From the NCBI GenBank assembly GCA_022376925.1, contig JAIOJX010000032.1, forward strand, positions 116,475,979 to 116,539,978: DNA of 64,000 nt. The letters are read 5' to 3'. The notes beneath the pieces are model-generated. The model saw only the letters and a list, made by a program, of their open reading frames with translations, was not told the DNA's origin and did no database searches. A program made the translations under genes and the position numbers. Source of the stretch: Tragulus kanchil. Taxonomy: Eukaryota; Chordata; Mammalia; Artiodactyla; Tragulidae. The number at the start of each line of letters is the position of its first letter. Position 1 is the stretch's first letter. Positions 12,491 to 23,549 of this stretch are shown here, piece by piece.

Positions 12491-15400
12491 AAGCCACCTG
12501 TTTGAGCGCTCTGCTGCCTGGCCATCTGCTTCTGTCTCTGTCTTCTATCACGGCCCATGGCCTTAGGGTGGGTCGGCGTGCCTTTCCTGTTCTTCCTTGT
12601 TTGCACTGAGTGGCAGAGCCTCACCTCGGGATGTTCTCTGATACCCTAGGCTTCCGGTACCTGGGCTGGTGTTGGCGGAGGTCTGGACTGTCGGGTTCCT
12701 TTTGCTCTGGGGGTGTGGTTGGCCAGGATATGTGATGGGGGATGGTTTGGGGCCATCTGAGAGGCTCGTTGCTGAGCTACAGATGAACGAGTCCTCAGAT
12801 GTGTTTTAAGAAAACCACGACCAGTATCACTTTGGACATCTCTATCCTGTAGTATGTCTGGAAGCACGTGGGGCAACTCATCGTTGACTCCAAGCTCATG
12901 AGAACCTTGTTCATGGGTTTGCCAGTTGGTCCCGGCACGGAGCTGCATCACCTTTGATTAGCAGCCTGCTGGGGGAAGGTGCTTGAGTAAGAACTCCCTG
13001 GCAGTCCTGACTTGTCTCATTTCCTGATACTTTTATCTGTCACTGCAAGCACTTGGGCTTCCCTCCTGAACTAATTAAGTTTGCATGTGTTTAGACACAT
13101 TGCCAAATAGGGCTTAGCAAAGCGGAACTGAGCTACATCTTTTTCTGAGTAGGAAAGGAAGGGTATGTGAATGCTTCACCACGAGAGCCAAGGGGAGCAT
13201 GGACGACTCGGAGCGGTGTGTACAGATGATAGGCATTCTGCCTTGGCCTCCTTAGGACACAGCAGGCCTGCAAAACAGCCTTTCTGATTGGCTAGTGGCA
13301 GCAGCTACAGGCCCACCCTCCAGCTGTCTTAGTGAATTGGGTATTCTCAGAGGACTCATGGAGGGGAAGACAGGCTCTGTAGTAGGATTTTTCTCCCAAG
13401 CACAAGCAAAATTGAACAAGTTATATGGGAGGAAGGGGGAGTTTGTAGGCCTGTGTGCTGTTTTCTCCCAGCCTGAACCTACCCAGCTCCATGGCCTAAA
13501 ACCACCCATGTGGGTAGCAGAGGGCAGGGTAGCCTTCTCTCCAGGTCTGTGAGTAGTATGTTGGAAACATGAACCTCTGAAGGCCACCTCTTCCTTTTCC
13601 CCTTGAAGACCCCAGACCGTCCTCCTCAGTCTCATGATCGCCGTGGGGTGGCTCCAAGCTAAGGGAAGGAGTGTTGTGTTGCTCAGGATCTTCTCCCATG
13701 GAGGTGGGGTTCAGCCTAATGGGTCAGCACAGTGAGGTGATGGCTGCCGTCATGTTTCCATGTCAGACTGATGCCTGCCTTTTCCCGAGCACTGGGTAAC
13801 CCAAGGTCTTGAGATGCCAGGTGGCCAAACATCCTTGGGTCCTGCCCACGCAGCTGCAAACATGAGACCTTATCATGTCGTAGACTCCTCCTCTGAGGTA
13901 GGAAGTGAGGGTATTTCCTACAGAAAGCAGGAGAAACAGCCAGTCACCATGGTCAGCGCCTTGGTGCTATAACTGTGAGGCTGGTGGGTCAGTGTCCTGG
14001 CCACGAGGAGGCTCTCGGTAAGGAGAGAGCAGCTTAGAGTCAGGCCAGGCTTCCAGTGCACACAAAGCATGTGGGGGAGGGTTGAGGGGGGCGGGTTTCT
14101 GGAGGTTGTGTAGGAATTCTGGGCCTTTGAGCTACCGCCTGAGCCCAGAGAGAACAAGCCCCAGACCTTCCGCCCTCCCTTTAGCTTCCCTAGAGCCCTC
14201 TCGTCAGCAGAGGTGCATCAGGTTAGCCCCAAGAAGGCAGCTTGCGTTGATGGGGTCATGTTTCAGCTGCAGCTAATCCAAGTCACTCGATATAAATCTC
14301 TCCCTGCTGCCTTTCTGCTCCCTCCCATCCCCAACCCACAGACAGGGAAATGAATCCTGGCCCTCGCCCTGAATACATCATGGCAGGCCTGCCTCTAATG
14401 AGAGAGGGCCATTCATTGTGGGGTGAAGCTCCCTGCAGAGACTGGGATGCCATTAATTAAAGAAGAGCCACCTGAAGCCAGTCGTGCGGCACAGCCTGCC
14501 ACACTCAGATGGAGTGGTGGTGGGGTAGCCTCGTTAGCCTGACAGCTCCTCGGGTCCCGGGTTCCTGGGCGCAGAAGAGTGAGGGGTGCCCCGCCTCCAT
14601 GTGAGAGCTCCGGCCTCTGGGCCCAGCCTCCTCGCAGATGTGGGTGAGCCCCTTCCTGCACCTGCACTGAGGCCAGGCCCTGGCAAGAAAGGGGCTCCAA
14701 GAGTAGGCATGGTTGGGAATTACCCATTACCTCTGTGCAGGCCTGAGGCAGGAACAGGTTTCTGTGGAGTCTGAGCTGGCTCCTGGCTCCCGGCCTGCTC
14801 TCCCTTCCTGTCCTTACCCACGTGGTCCTGGAACTGCAGGTCAGCAGGCTGTGCAGGCTGCGGCCTTCCCTCAGAGCCTGAGTTCAGGACTGGAGGGACC
14901 TTAGACCTCAGAGACACCTGGGAAGAAAGCAGCTCTTCTGTCAGGCCTGTGGGCACGACCCCTCCCTGGCAGACAAAACTTCTGGTGTTCCAGTTTTTGG
15001 GCATTTCTCGGCTGCAGGGTGGGGCTTCAGTGGCAGCCTCATCTCGTTCCCCCCAGAAAGGTGTCAAAGGGTCTAAACCACTTCAGTGGTTGTAGAAGTC
15101 CCTGGAGTGGAAGTTTTGCTCAGTTAAAACCCTGATAAGTGCCGGAGATGTTTATATACTGGCTGTCCCCTGTGCTGTGATGTTTCTAGGGGTGAGAGCC
15201 TCCTGCGGTGCTGCTGACTGGATGGCTCTTTACTGCTTCACTGGTCCTGAGGTGAGTGTGGCCTCCTGGTTTCTGGTTCCCAGTCTGATGGATAGAGCAC
15301 CCCTTGACCATCCATGCGGTCTAACCTCCTCCTCCTTGCTGGTAGGAGGGGCTGTAGGCACCCAGACCTTGACCATCGCTCAGAGCTGGGGTAGCTCAGC

Positions 15401-15712
15401 TGGTCCCCTACCTGGCTTGTCAGGAAGACAGATTGGTTCCATGTCTGTGGCTCTTCTGGGCAGTGTCTGGGAGTCTGCTTCTCAGCTCCCCGGGAGAATC
15501 TGAGAAGCTCCTTCAGAGAGCCTCAGAGCCAGCCGGGCATGACCTGACCAGCTCCGCTTCCTGGGAGCTTGTGTGGTCTGGAGTAGAGGCTGCACGGGGC
15601 CTCCACTTAAGACTGGGGCAGCACTGCTTTGTGTCTTGAACATTTTTGACCTTCCCAGGCCTTGGCCATTTGTTTGGGCCCTTCTGTCCTCTGGCAAGAG
15701 CTTCCCTGGAAG

Positions 15713-15832
15713 AGGGCGCAGCGACCCACTCCAGTGTTCTTGCCTGGAAAATCCCATATACAGAGGAACCTGGGCCTGCTGTAGTCCTCAGGATCATACA
15801 GAGATACAACTGAAGCGATGAACTCTCACTAA
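15713..15832 (+). mobile_element. Bov-tA/Bov-A2-type SINE fragment
   Basis: The stretch from CGACCCACTCCAGTGTTCTT through the GAACCTGGGCCTG block follows the familiar ruminant Bov-tA body but lacks the tRNA-like head. It is repeated at 16848-16967 within duplication 3. Confidence 0.8.
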
Positions 15833-16847
15833 TAGAGAGTGAAGAATAGGAGGGTTTGTGTCCTGAACTCCAGGGAGAATTCCTGAACTTCCACCATTGA
15901 TGCTAGAAAATATTTTTGTTTGTGTGAGATATTTTTGGTTTTTGGTTTTCGTTGTTGTTGTAAACACTTTTCGTGTCTCTTTGAGACCCAACTTAAAAAA
16001 TTTTTAATCGTGACCCAACTTAAAAATTTTTTTCCTTAGACCTCAGAGACACCTGGGAAGAAAGCAGCTCTTCTGTCAGGCCTGTGGGCACGACCCCTCC
16101 CTGGCAGACAAAACTTCTGGTGTTCCAGTTTTTGGGCATTTCTCGGCTGCAGGGTGGGGCTTCAGTGGCAGCCTCATCTCGTTCCCCCCAGAAAGGTGTC
16201 AAAGGGTCTAAACCACTTCAGTGGTTGTAGAAGTCCCTGGAGTGGAAGTTTTGCTCAGTTAAAACCCTGATAAGTGCCGGAGATGTTTATATACTGGCTG
16301 TCCCCTGTGCTGTGATGTTTCTAGGGGTGAGAGCCTCCTGCGGTGCTGCTGACTGGATGGCTCTTTACTGCTTCACTGGTCCTGAGGTGAGTGTGGCCTC
16401 CTGGTTTCTGGTTCCCAGTCTGATGGATAGAGCACCCCTTGACCATCCATGCGGTCTAACCTCCTCCTCCTTGCTGGTAGGAGGGGCTGTAGGCACCCAG
16501 ACCTTGACCATCGCTCAGAGCTGGGGTAGCTCAGCTGGTCCCCTACCTGGCTTGTCAGGAAGACAGATTGGTTCCATGTCTGTGGCTCTTCTGGGCAGTG
16601 TCTGGGAGTCTGCTTCTCAGCTCCCTGGGAGAATCTGAGAAGCTCCTTCAGAGAGCCTCAGAGCCAGCCGGGCATGACCTGACCAGCTCCGCTTCCTGGG
16701 AGCTTGTGTGGTCTGGAGTAGAGGCTGCACGGGGCCTCCACTTAAGACTGGGGCAGCACTGCTTTGTGTCTTGAACATTTTTGACCTTCCCAGGCCTTGG
16801 CCATTTGTTTGGGCCCTTCTGTCCTCTGGCAAGAGCTTCCCTGGAAG

Positions 16848-16967
16848 AGGGCGCAGCGACCCACTCCAGTGTTCTTGCCTGGAAAATCCCATATACAGAG
16901 GAACCTGGGCCTGCTGTAGTCCTCAGGATCATACAGAGATACAACTGAAGCGATGAACTCTCACTAA
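16848..16967 (+). mobile_element. Bov-tA/Bov-A2-type SINE fragment (duplicate copy)
   Basis: Same fragment as 15713-15832, carried in the second copy of duplication 3; not an independent insertion. Confidence 0.8.
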
Positions 16968-17151
16968 TAGAGAGTGAAGAATAGGAGGGTTTGTGTCCTG
17001 AACTCCAGGGAGAATTCCTGAACTTCCACCATTGATGCTAGAAAATATTTTTGTTTGTGTGAGATATTTTTGGTTTTTGGTTTTCGTTGTTGTTGTAAAA
17101 CACTTTTCGTGTCTCTTTGAGACCCAACTTAAAAAAAATTTTTTTAATCGT

Positions 17152-17283
17152 GACTTCCCTAACAGTCCAGTGATTAAGACTCCACATTTCCAATGCAGAG
17201 GGCTCAGGTCTGATCCCTGGTTGGGGAACTAAGATCCTACATGCCTTGCACTGCAACCAAAAAAAGAAAAAGACAAGAAAAGT
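17152..17283 (+). mobile_element. CHR-type tRNA-derived SINE
   Basis: Begins GACTTCCCTAACAGTCCAGT, has the B-box-like GGTCTGATCCCTGG and GGGGAACTAAGATCC, and ends in an A-rich tail. This matches the cetartiodactyl CHR SINE pattern. It lies just upstream of the CFL1 pseudogene. Confidence 0.85.
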
Positions 17284-17292
17284 GATCTTTTT

Positions 17293-17306
17293 AGAAGTAA
17301 AAGTAT
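17293..17306 (+). repeat. 5' target-site duplication of CFL1 retropseudogene
   Basis: AGAAGTAAAAGTAT lies immediately upstream of the pseudogene and matches 18397-18410 at 13 of 14 positions. It is preceded by a T-run, giving a TT|AGAA context, which is close to the LINE-1 endonuclease preference TT|AAAA. Confidence 0.88.
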
Positions 17307-18396
17307 GGTTCAGTCGGGTCCTGGCAGCAGCTGCAGCTTGGCTCTCGTCTTTTCAGGCTCTCCTTGCTATCGCCTTTACATTTCCAGAAACATGGCCTCT
17401 GGTGTGGCTGTCTCTGATGGAGTCATCAAAGTGTTCAATGACATGAAGGTGCATAAGTCGTCCACACCAGAGGAAGTGAAGAAGTGCAAGAAGGCGGTGC
17501 TCTTCTGTCTGAGCGAGGACGAGAAAACATCATCCTGGAGGAGGACAAGGAGATCCTGGTAGGTGGCGTGGCCAGACTGTAGACGACCCCTATGCTTGCT
17601 TTGTCAAGATGCTGCCAGACAAGGACTGCCGCTATGCCGTCTATGATGCAACGTACGAGACCAAGGAAAGCAAGAAGGAGGACCTGGTGTTCATCTTCTG
17701 GGCCCCTGAGCGTGCACCCCTTAGCAAAATGATCTATGCCAACTCCAAGGACACCATCAAGAAGAAACTGACGGGAATCAAGCATGAATTACAAGTGAAC
17801 CGCTACGAGGAGGTCAAGGACAGCTGCACCCTTGCAGAGAAGCTAGAGGGCAGTGCCATCATCTCCCTGGAGGGCAAACCCTTGTGAGCCCCCTCCAGCC
17901 ACCTGCCTGGAGCATCTGGCAGCCCCATGCCCCCTTCCTGCCAGACCTGAGGGACTGGCGGGAATCCCAGCAGGGGGAGGGGAATCCCTTCACCCCAGTT
18001 GCCAAATAGCTCCCCCACCCCCTGGACCTTCCTCCTCCTTCCATCCCTGGCGGTTCTGGCCTTCCCAAACCGCTTTTGATCTGACTCCTCTTGGATTGAA
18101 ACTGACCAAGTCCCCCCCAAGGAACCCCTGTTTTGGGGGGCATGTATTTTCTTTAACGACACCCCAGCTCCCAACCTGTTCCTCCCCTTTCCCATGCTGC
18201 CAACTTCTAACCGCAATAGTGACTCTGCTTGTCTGTTAGTTCTGTGTATAAATGGAGTGTTGTGGAGATGGCCCCACCCTGTGCCTCCTGCTTCCCCTCC
18301 CCTCCTTTCCCCTGGTCACAGCCACTCATGGAAACAGGACCAGTAAGGGACCTTCAATTAAAAAACAAAGCCACAACAATTAAAAAAAAAAAAAAA
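17307..18396 (+). pseudogene. CFL1: Processed pseudogene of cofilin-1
   Basis: This is an intronless copy of cofilin-1, an actin-severing ADF-family protein. It starts with 5'UTR-like sequence, has an ATG at 17392 followed by [15 protein letters not shown], a stop at 17885-17887, a long 3'UTR-like segment, an ATTAAA signal at 18357-18362 and an A-run at 18382-18397. CFL1 rather than CFL2 is indicated by V-A-V-S-D-G and [10 protein letters not shown]. The coding-like span is 496 nt against 501 for intact CFL1. It has single-base losses near 17525 and 17570 and an in-frame 3-base loss near 17720 (one Lys missing). The first shift leads to a TAG at 17560-17562. Arg-to-His and Arg-to-Cys changes in the N-terminal half fit decay of methylated CpG codons. 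It lies in the ERI3 intron in the same orientation. Translation of a functional cofilin is not possible. Confidence 0.95.
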
Positions 18397-18410
18397 AGAA
18401 GTATAAGTAT
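18397..18410 (+). repeat. 3' target-site duplication of CFL1 retropseudogene
   Basis: AGAAGTATAAGTAT follows the poly(A) tail directly and pairs with 17293-17306. One A-to-T difference separates the two copies. This marks the 3' edge of the insertion, after which older L1-like sequence resumes. Confidence 0.88.
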
Positions 18411-19005
18411 TAAATAGGTACAGTAGGGTGCATCCAGTATGCCAGTGTGAAATGGACATCTTAGTGTATTGTTACAGATACCTACGCACCACCCAGGTCC
18501 AGGGGAACTCTCTCCATCATCCCAAGAAGTGTCCTTGTTTCCCTCCCCTATCAATGATGCCCTCACGCGCCAGGTAACCACTAGGCTGGCTTCTGTTACT
18601 TTTGGTTCATTTGCTTCTTTCTGACTTTCGTATACATAGAATCATACAAGATGTACTCTTTTTAAGTTTGACTTCCTTTGGCTCAGACAGTAAAGAATCC
18701 ACTGCAATGTGAGAGACCCAGGTTTGATCCCTGGGTTGGGAAGATCCTCTGGAGAAGGAACAGCAACCCACTCCAGTATTCTTGCCTGGAGAATTCCATG
18801 GACAGAGGAGCCTGGCGGGCTATAGTCCATGGGGTTGCAAAGAGTTGGACTGAGCAACTTTCACTTTTCATTTGCTCATCATAACGTACAAGTGATTCAT
18901 CTGTGTCGTTGTTTGTATTGGTAGCTCAGGCTTTTTATTGCTGGGTAGGATTCTACGGTGTTATCTACTGCAGCACTGTACTGCTCTTTCTTCTGTGGGA
19001 CTGCA
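18411..19005. mobile_element. Old L1-like segment, split by Bov-tA
   Basis: Sequence resembling L1 3'-region text (CTTTTTATTGCTGGGTAGG, GAATCATACAAGATGTACTC) lies on both sides of the SINE at 18670-18868. The CFL1 copy inserted at its upstream edge. Family assignment is from memory and approximate. Confidence 0.6.
18670..18868 (+). mobile_element. Near full-length Bov-tA SINE
   Basis: TRNA-like head (GGCTCAGACAGTAAAGAATC), GGTTTGATCCCTGGGTTGGG box, then the body with CAACCCACTCCAGTATTCTT and GACAGAGGAGCCTGGCGGGC. It interrupts L1-like sequence on both sides. Diagnostic of ruminant DNA. Confidence 0.93.
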
Positions 19006-19544
19006 TCCCTTCTTTCCATCTTTCAGTTCATGCTTGTCGAGTGATTATGTGAACGTTCGTTCTGACATGAGCATCTCCCTAGGCCTATTAGCCTGTCCTA
19101 ATCTCCCTCATCCTTTTAAACCTCATTCCAACCCCCTTACACATGTGGTCTTTCCTGTCTCTTGTGGAATCTGCACTGGAGTCCCTGTTTTCTGAGCCCC
19201 TGTGATAAGAGAGAGGCTGACCTCAGAGCTGTGGAAGTGGCCTTTGAGCCCTAGTGGCCCATTTATTTATTCTTTCAGCAGGTGTTTATTGAATGCTCAT
19301 GGCATGTCTTACACCATTCCAGGTATTGAGGACTTAGCAGTAAACAAAGAGACAAAACTTCTGAAATATCCTGCCTTTGTGGGGCTTTCATATCAGTGTG
19401 TGCAGCCAGCACTCTGATGCCAGGAGACTCTGAGTCTTGTCCAGGCTCCCTTGTCCCTTGGGATTCTGTAGGAGCTGAGTGGCAGTGGCCCCTGCTTCAT
19501 TGACAGGGCCTCTCGAGGACCTTTGTAGGCTTTCATTTCTCTTT

Positions 19545-19565
19545 GCTGCTGCTGCTGCTGCTGCT
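19545..19565. repeat. (GCT)7 trinucleotide repeat
   Basis: Seven perfect GCT units in intron sequence, encoding poly-Gln or poly-Ala only in chance frames. Confidence 0.9.
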
Positions 19566-20682
19566 TGGCAGTGAAAGGGTTTCTCAAGATTGGCGCCTCC
19601 TGGAGTCTGATTCCCTCTGTGAGAGGAGAGAATTAATCTCCAACTTTCCATGCCTGTAAGGTGAGTGACCTCTGTTTTGTCAGTGCTCGCCAATCTGTCC
19701 TCTAATTCCCAGCCAGAGTAATGGAGACATTACTTTGTGCTAAAGCAAACCACCAGCTCTCCTATTGTGGATTCTGTCCCAATCCAGGCAGCTCAGCGAA
19801 GATCCCCTCACAGGTGCTCAGGCACCTGGGGCTACAGAGATGCTGGCATCTGCACAGCTTTGGTCCCAGACGGTGGTTGGCAGATTCAAGGAGACAAAAT
19901 GCCCTGCTACCGTGTACTCCCTAACCACCATCCATGCCAGTGGGGTGCCTCCTTCTGAAACAGGTTACTATCATTAGGCTCCTGAGAGCACAGGAGAGGC
20001 TGTGAAAACACCAGTGAGGAGGAAGTCAGCAAGCAGAGAGCTTGGAAGGTGAGGGCCAGGGAACCCAAGCCTGCCACTGGCAGAGTGGGCTGTGCCTGAA
20101 TGATCTGTGGACTCTGGGGGCTTACCTCTGTTGGGCTTTGGGAAGGGCGCCTGTGAGCGGGTGGGATAAATTCTGTGTCCCTGGCTAACGGGTGACACGA
20201 CTCAGACTTGATAGTTCTGTAAAACTGTTTCTTCCAAAGCCTGCAAGGATGTTGGTTTGGGGAAGAAAGCCAGCCAGCCCAGAGAGTCCCGGGAGCCTGA
20301 CAGGCCTTTTTCTCTGCGATTCTTTCTTGCAGGCAGCCTGAGGCAGCCTGTCTCTTTGTTAACAGAGTGACAGCAATGTGACACCATGGAAATAATTACT
20401 AACAAATCACGGTGCTGACTGCAAACAGCTCTCTGTCTTCAGAGGCATGTCAGGGTGCATTAGAGCAGGACTGGAGGAGCGGCACGTGGGGGCTGAGGCA
20501 CAGCCCATGCTCAGATTCTCTTCTTCCCCCACCCTGACCCCTCACTGCTCTGTCTGTCTTTCCTGCTCATGGCCTTAACCCACTCAGTCAGCTAAGGGAC
20601 CCACTGGATAAGTAAGTGGAATGTGGCTTCCTCTGGGCGGGTAGCTGGGACTCCCACCTTTGCTAGGAAACACCTGGGTGTG

Positions 20683-20826
20683 ATGAGATGGTTAGATGGC
20701 ATCATCTACTCATTGGACATGAATTTGAGCAAACTCTGGGAGATAGCAGAGGACAGAGGCGCCTGGCATGCTGTCTGTAGCCCATGGCATTGCAAAGAGT
20801 CAGACACAGCTTAGCGACCGAACAGC
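20683..20826 (+). mobile_element. Bov-A2-type SINE monomer
   Basis: The stretch from GATGGTTAGATGGCATCATC to GAGTCAGACACAGCTTAGCG matches the other ruminant Bov SINE arm, with several substitutions. Confidence 0.83.
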
Positions 20827-21654
20827 AGTCTGGGTAGTGATGAGACCCAGGAGTTTTTCTGTTACGGGGTCCCCAAAAGGTGGAAGGATGCTCCATTTTT
20901 GATGACTCTGCCAGCTTCACCTGCTGGTGGTTTGGGGTATGATAGAGAGTATTCATGCTAGCTGAACCCCTAATCTGGGGAAAGAAGCACTGCCTCTCGG
21001 TATTGGCTCCGCTCCCTGCCCCCACAGCCCTGGATTCTTCTTCAATTGCCATAGTCAGTTTTGGGTGAGTCGACTTTGTCCCTTCCCTCTTGGTTAGCAG
21101 AGTGATTGCTCTGACTGCCGGGGCTGTAAATAATGTTCTTGGTGTGTGTGGCTGGAGGCAGCCGTGTGGGGTGGGGAGAGGAGTGGAGGGAGGAGCAGCA
21201 CTCCGAGGGCTCCCTCACTGGCCCCCTCCCCTCTCATACAATATTTATCCAGGGATGGGAGTCAGATGCAGCGACCTCAGGGTCACCCAGTTAAATAGCT
21301 TCTGAACCTCCCTGCATTCTAATTGCTGCAGTTGTCCTTTGCTCTGGAGACTTCTCCTCCCCATTGTCTGCTGAGGCACACGCTAATGGCTCTCCTCCCT
21401 GGCCCTGCTGGGAGGCAGCTGTGGGGTGGGGGCTGTGGAGGGAGGGAGAGGGCTCATCGCTACCTCCTTTCCCCAGGGCTGGGGGAATCTGGGGCTTATT
21501 AACAAGTGGCTTCAGCAAGGAGGAGCACAGTCTCCTGCCTCCCTGCTGCTGCCTCACGAAAGCTGGCTGGAGGAGGCTCAGGAGGGGGCCTTGGTTGACG
21601 AGCCAGGGGATTTTGCCCATGTCCGGTCTGACAAGCAGAACTGCGGGACTCGTG

Positions 21655-21716
21655 ACTCCTGGTGGGATCCATGGGGTCTCAAAGAGTTGGACACCACTGA
21701 GTGACTGAGCACACAC
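21655..21716 (+). mobile_element. Short Bov SINE 3' fragment
   Basis: Contains CCATGGGGTCTCAAAGAGTT and CACTGAGTGACTGAGCAC, which is the 3' end of a ruminant Bov SINE; the 5' part is missing. Confidence 0.7.
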
Positions 21717-21953
21717 ACATGTACGCCTCCTCTACAAGGGGCAGACCCTTGAGTACGCGGCTGATGAGCATCATCCTATGTTCCTATGCTCCCACTTTCA
21801 TGGTTTGAAAGCTTCTAATGAGTAGGATTTCCTGTTGGAATATACTACATTTTTCCTGTAGATTGGCCAGAGGCAAAAGTCTCCTAGGTCTGCAGTTGAT
21901 GCAGGTGATTGATGATGGTAGAAGGGGGACCATGTTTGGTGATCGAGGAGTGT

Positions 21954-21991
21954 CACGTGCCACACGTCTTCACACGTGCCACACGTCTTCA
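21954..21991. repeat. 19-bp tandem repeat carrying two CACGTG E-boxes
   Basis: Two perfect units of CACGTGCCACACGTCTTCA (second unit from 21973). Each holds the palindrome CACGTG, 19 bases apart. Confidence 0.85.
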
Positions 21992-22078
21992 CTGGAACCT
22001 TCCTGTAAGTGTCCGTTGCCACCCATGGCAGCTCTTGTCTTCCAGGGAAATTGCCATTGAGGGCACTGTGCTGTGCTG

Positions 22079-22286
22079 TGCTGAGTTGTTCAGTTGTGTC
22101 CAACTGTTTGTGACCCCGTGAATTGTAACAGCCCGCCAGGCTCCTCTGTCCATGGGATTCTCTAGGCAAGAATACTGGAGTGGGTTTCCATGCCCCCCTC
22201 CAGGGGATCTTCCCAACCCAGGGATCGAACCCAGGTCTCCCACATTGCAGGCAGATTCTATACTGTCTAAGCCACCAGGAAAGCCC
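22079..22286 (-). mobile_element. Near full-length Bov-tA SINE, reverse orientation
   Basis: Reverse complement reads as a Bov-tA copy: the + strand shows GCCAGGCTCCTCTGTCCATG, GGGATCTTCCCAACCCAGGG and ends at GCCACCAGGAAAGCCC. Confidence 0.92.
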
Positions 22287-23549
22287 AAGAATACTGGAAA
22301 GAGTTAGCCACTGTGTATCCTGGAAGACTATTCCAGCAGGAGCCTGAAGATAGCCCCTGCTGAGAGTTGCTGTGGACCCAACAGGGACTGTGCTGGGGAC
22401 ACTGGGGATCGCCAGGTGACAGAAAGAGCAGCATGTGTAAAACTAGTGGCAGGCTAAGTTAATAAGTAACGTAGAGCCTGGGAATACGACAAAGAATATG
22501 CAGAACAAATGCCATGAGAACTCAGAGCAGCATAGTAGAGACCAAACGGGGAGTCTTTTTAGCAGGAAACTTTAAAAAAAAATGTTAAAGAAATCTCACT
22601 ATTACAAAATATGCTAAAGTTGAGCTGTTCTGGTTGAAGCTGGGGCTAGGCCCTCCCCATTCTTCCTCCTCCACCCCCTACTTGCCAGTCCACAAAGTAA
22701 CCCCATGTACCTCCGAGAACCCTAGAGCTCCACGGAGCACGGTTTAAAATACCCCCCAAAAGTGTGGCTTTGTAGACGAGGTGTTAACACATCCTGAAGG
22801 AGTCAGGGGAGCTGGGGTCAGGGCAGAGGATATCGGCGGGGTAAGGGGACAGCTGTGTCCTTGAAGCAGAGGTCAGGCTGTCTGCCACTTCCTGAATGCT
22901 TGCAGGATGCTCTCCGCGGAGCCTCCAGAGGGCATTGTAGGCCAGGCAAAGGGCCAAGGGCCCAGGCAAAGGGTCAAGATGGCCACAGGGACTCTAGGAG
23001 GGTTGAGTGAGGTATCTTGGAGACCACCCAAGCAGCTACAGAGCGCCTGAACTGGAAAAGAGCATAGATACCCAGTTGAGACAGACTAGAGTGCCCTGCA
23101 GCCTCCTGTCACCTGCCCACTCTCCTCCCCCAGCCGCACTCCCTGCTGCCTCCTGGGGCCTCTGCCATTCTACCTGCCCATGTCCTGGTGGCACCTCCAG
23201 CGCTCCTCACGGCCACACAGGTGGAGCCCCATGCCCTTTCCCTGGAAGAAAGGCCGCAGGAGGGGCTCTGGAGAGGTGCCTGTCTTATCAGTTCACTGGC
23301 AAGGGACTGGCGAGATACACAGTATTTGACTTTGTGGCTTATTTGTGGCACTGGAGAGGCACATGTTACATGTTCCATTGGGTGTTTGTGGCTCCTTTGT
23401 TCTCTGTGTGGTTGTTTCTGTGGGCTCCACGAGGGAGAAGTGGGAGTAGAGAGAGAGAAGTGACAAGTGAACCTCAAAGCAATGGAGTGGGGAGGCACTC
23501 TGTACACAGTGTCTTTTGGAGGCCTTTAGCGTCTGCTTGCCGATGGGGA

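Larger units (their letters stand above)
14899..17155. repeat. Direct tandem duplication 3 (unit 1135 bp)
   Basis: Sequence from 14899 recurs from 16034. The internal match is nearly perfect; a C/T difference at a CpG separates 15491 and 16626. The end of copy 1 (about 15985-16033) contains a second partial copy of its own GACCCAACTTAAAA stretch before jumping to the start of copy 2. Confidence 0.95.

Noticed and set aside
15713..16967. Two independent Bov SINE insertions
   Set aside because: Flanks are identical for over 1 kb; the second is a passenger of duplication 3.
17392..17887. Functional intronless cofilin gene
   Set aside because: Two single-base losses shift the frame and introduce a stop at 17560-17562; a codon is also missing. 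Poly(A) tail and target-site duplication show retroposition.
21954..21991. Possible CRISPR-like direct repeats
   Set aside because: Only two adjacent 19-bp units with no spacer, in a mammalian intron.
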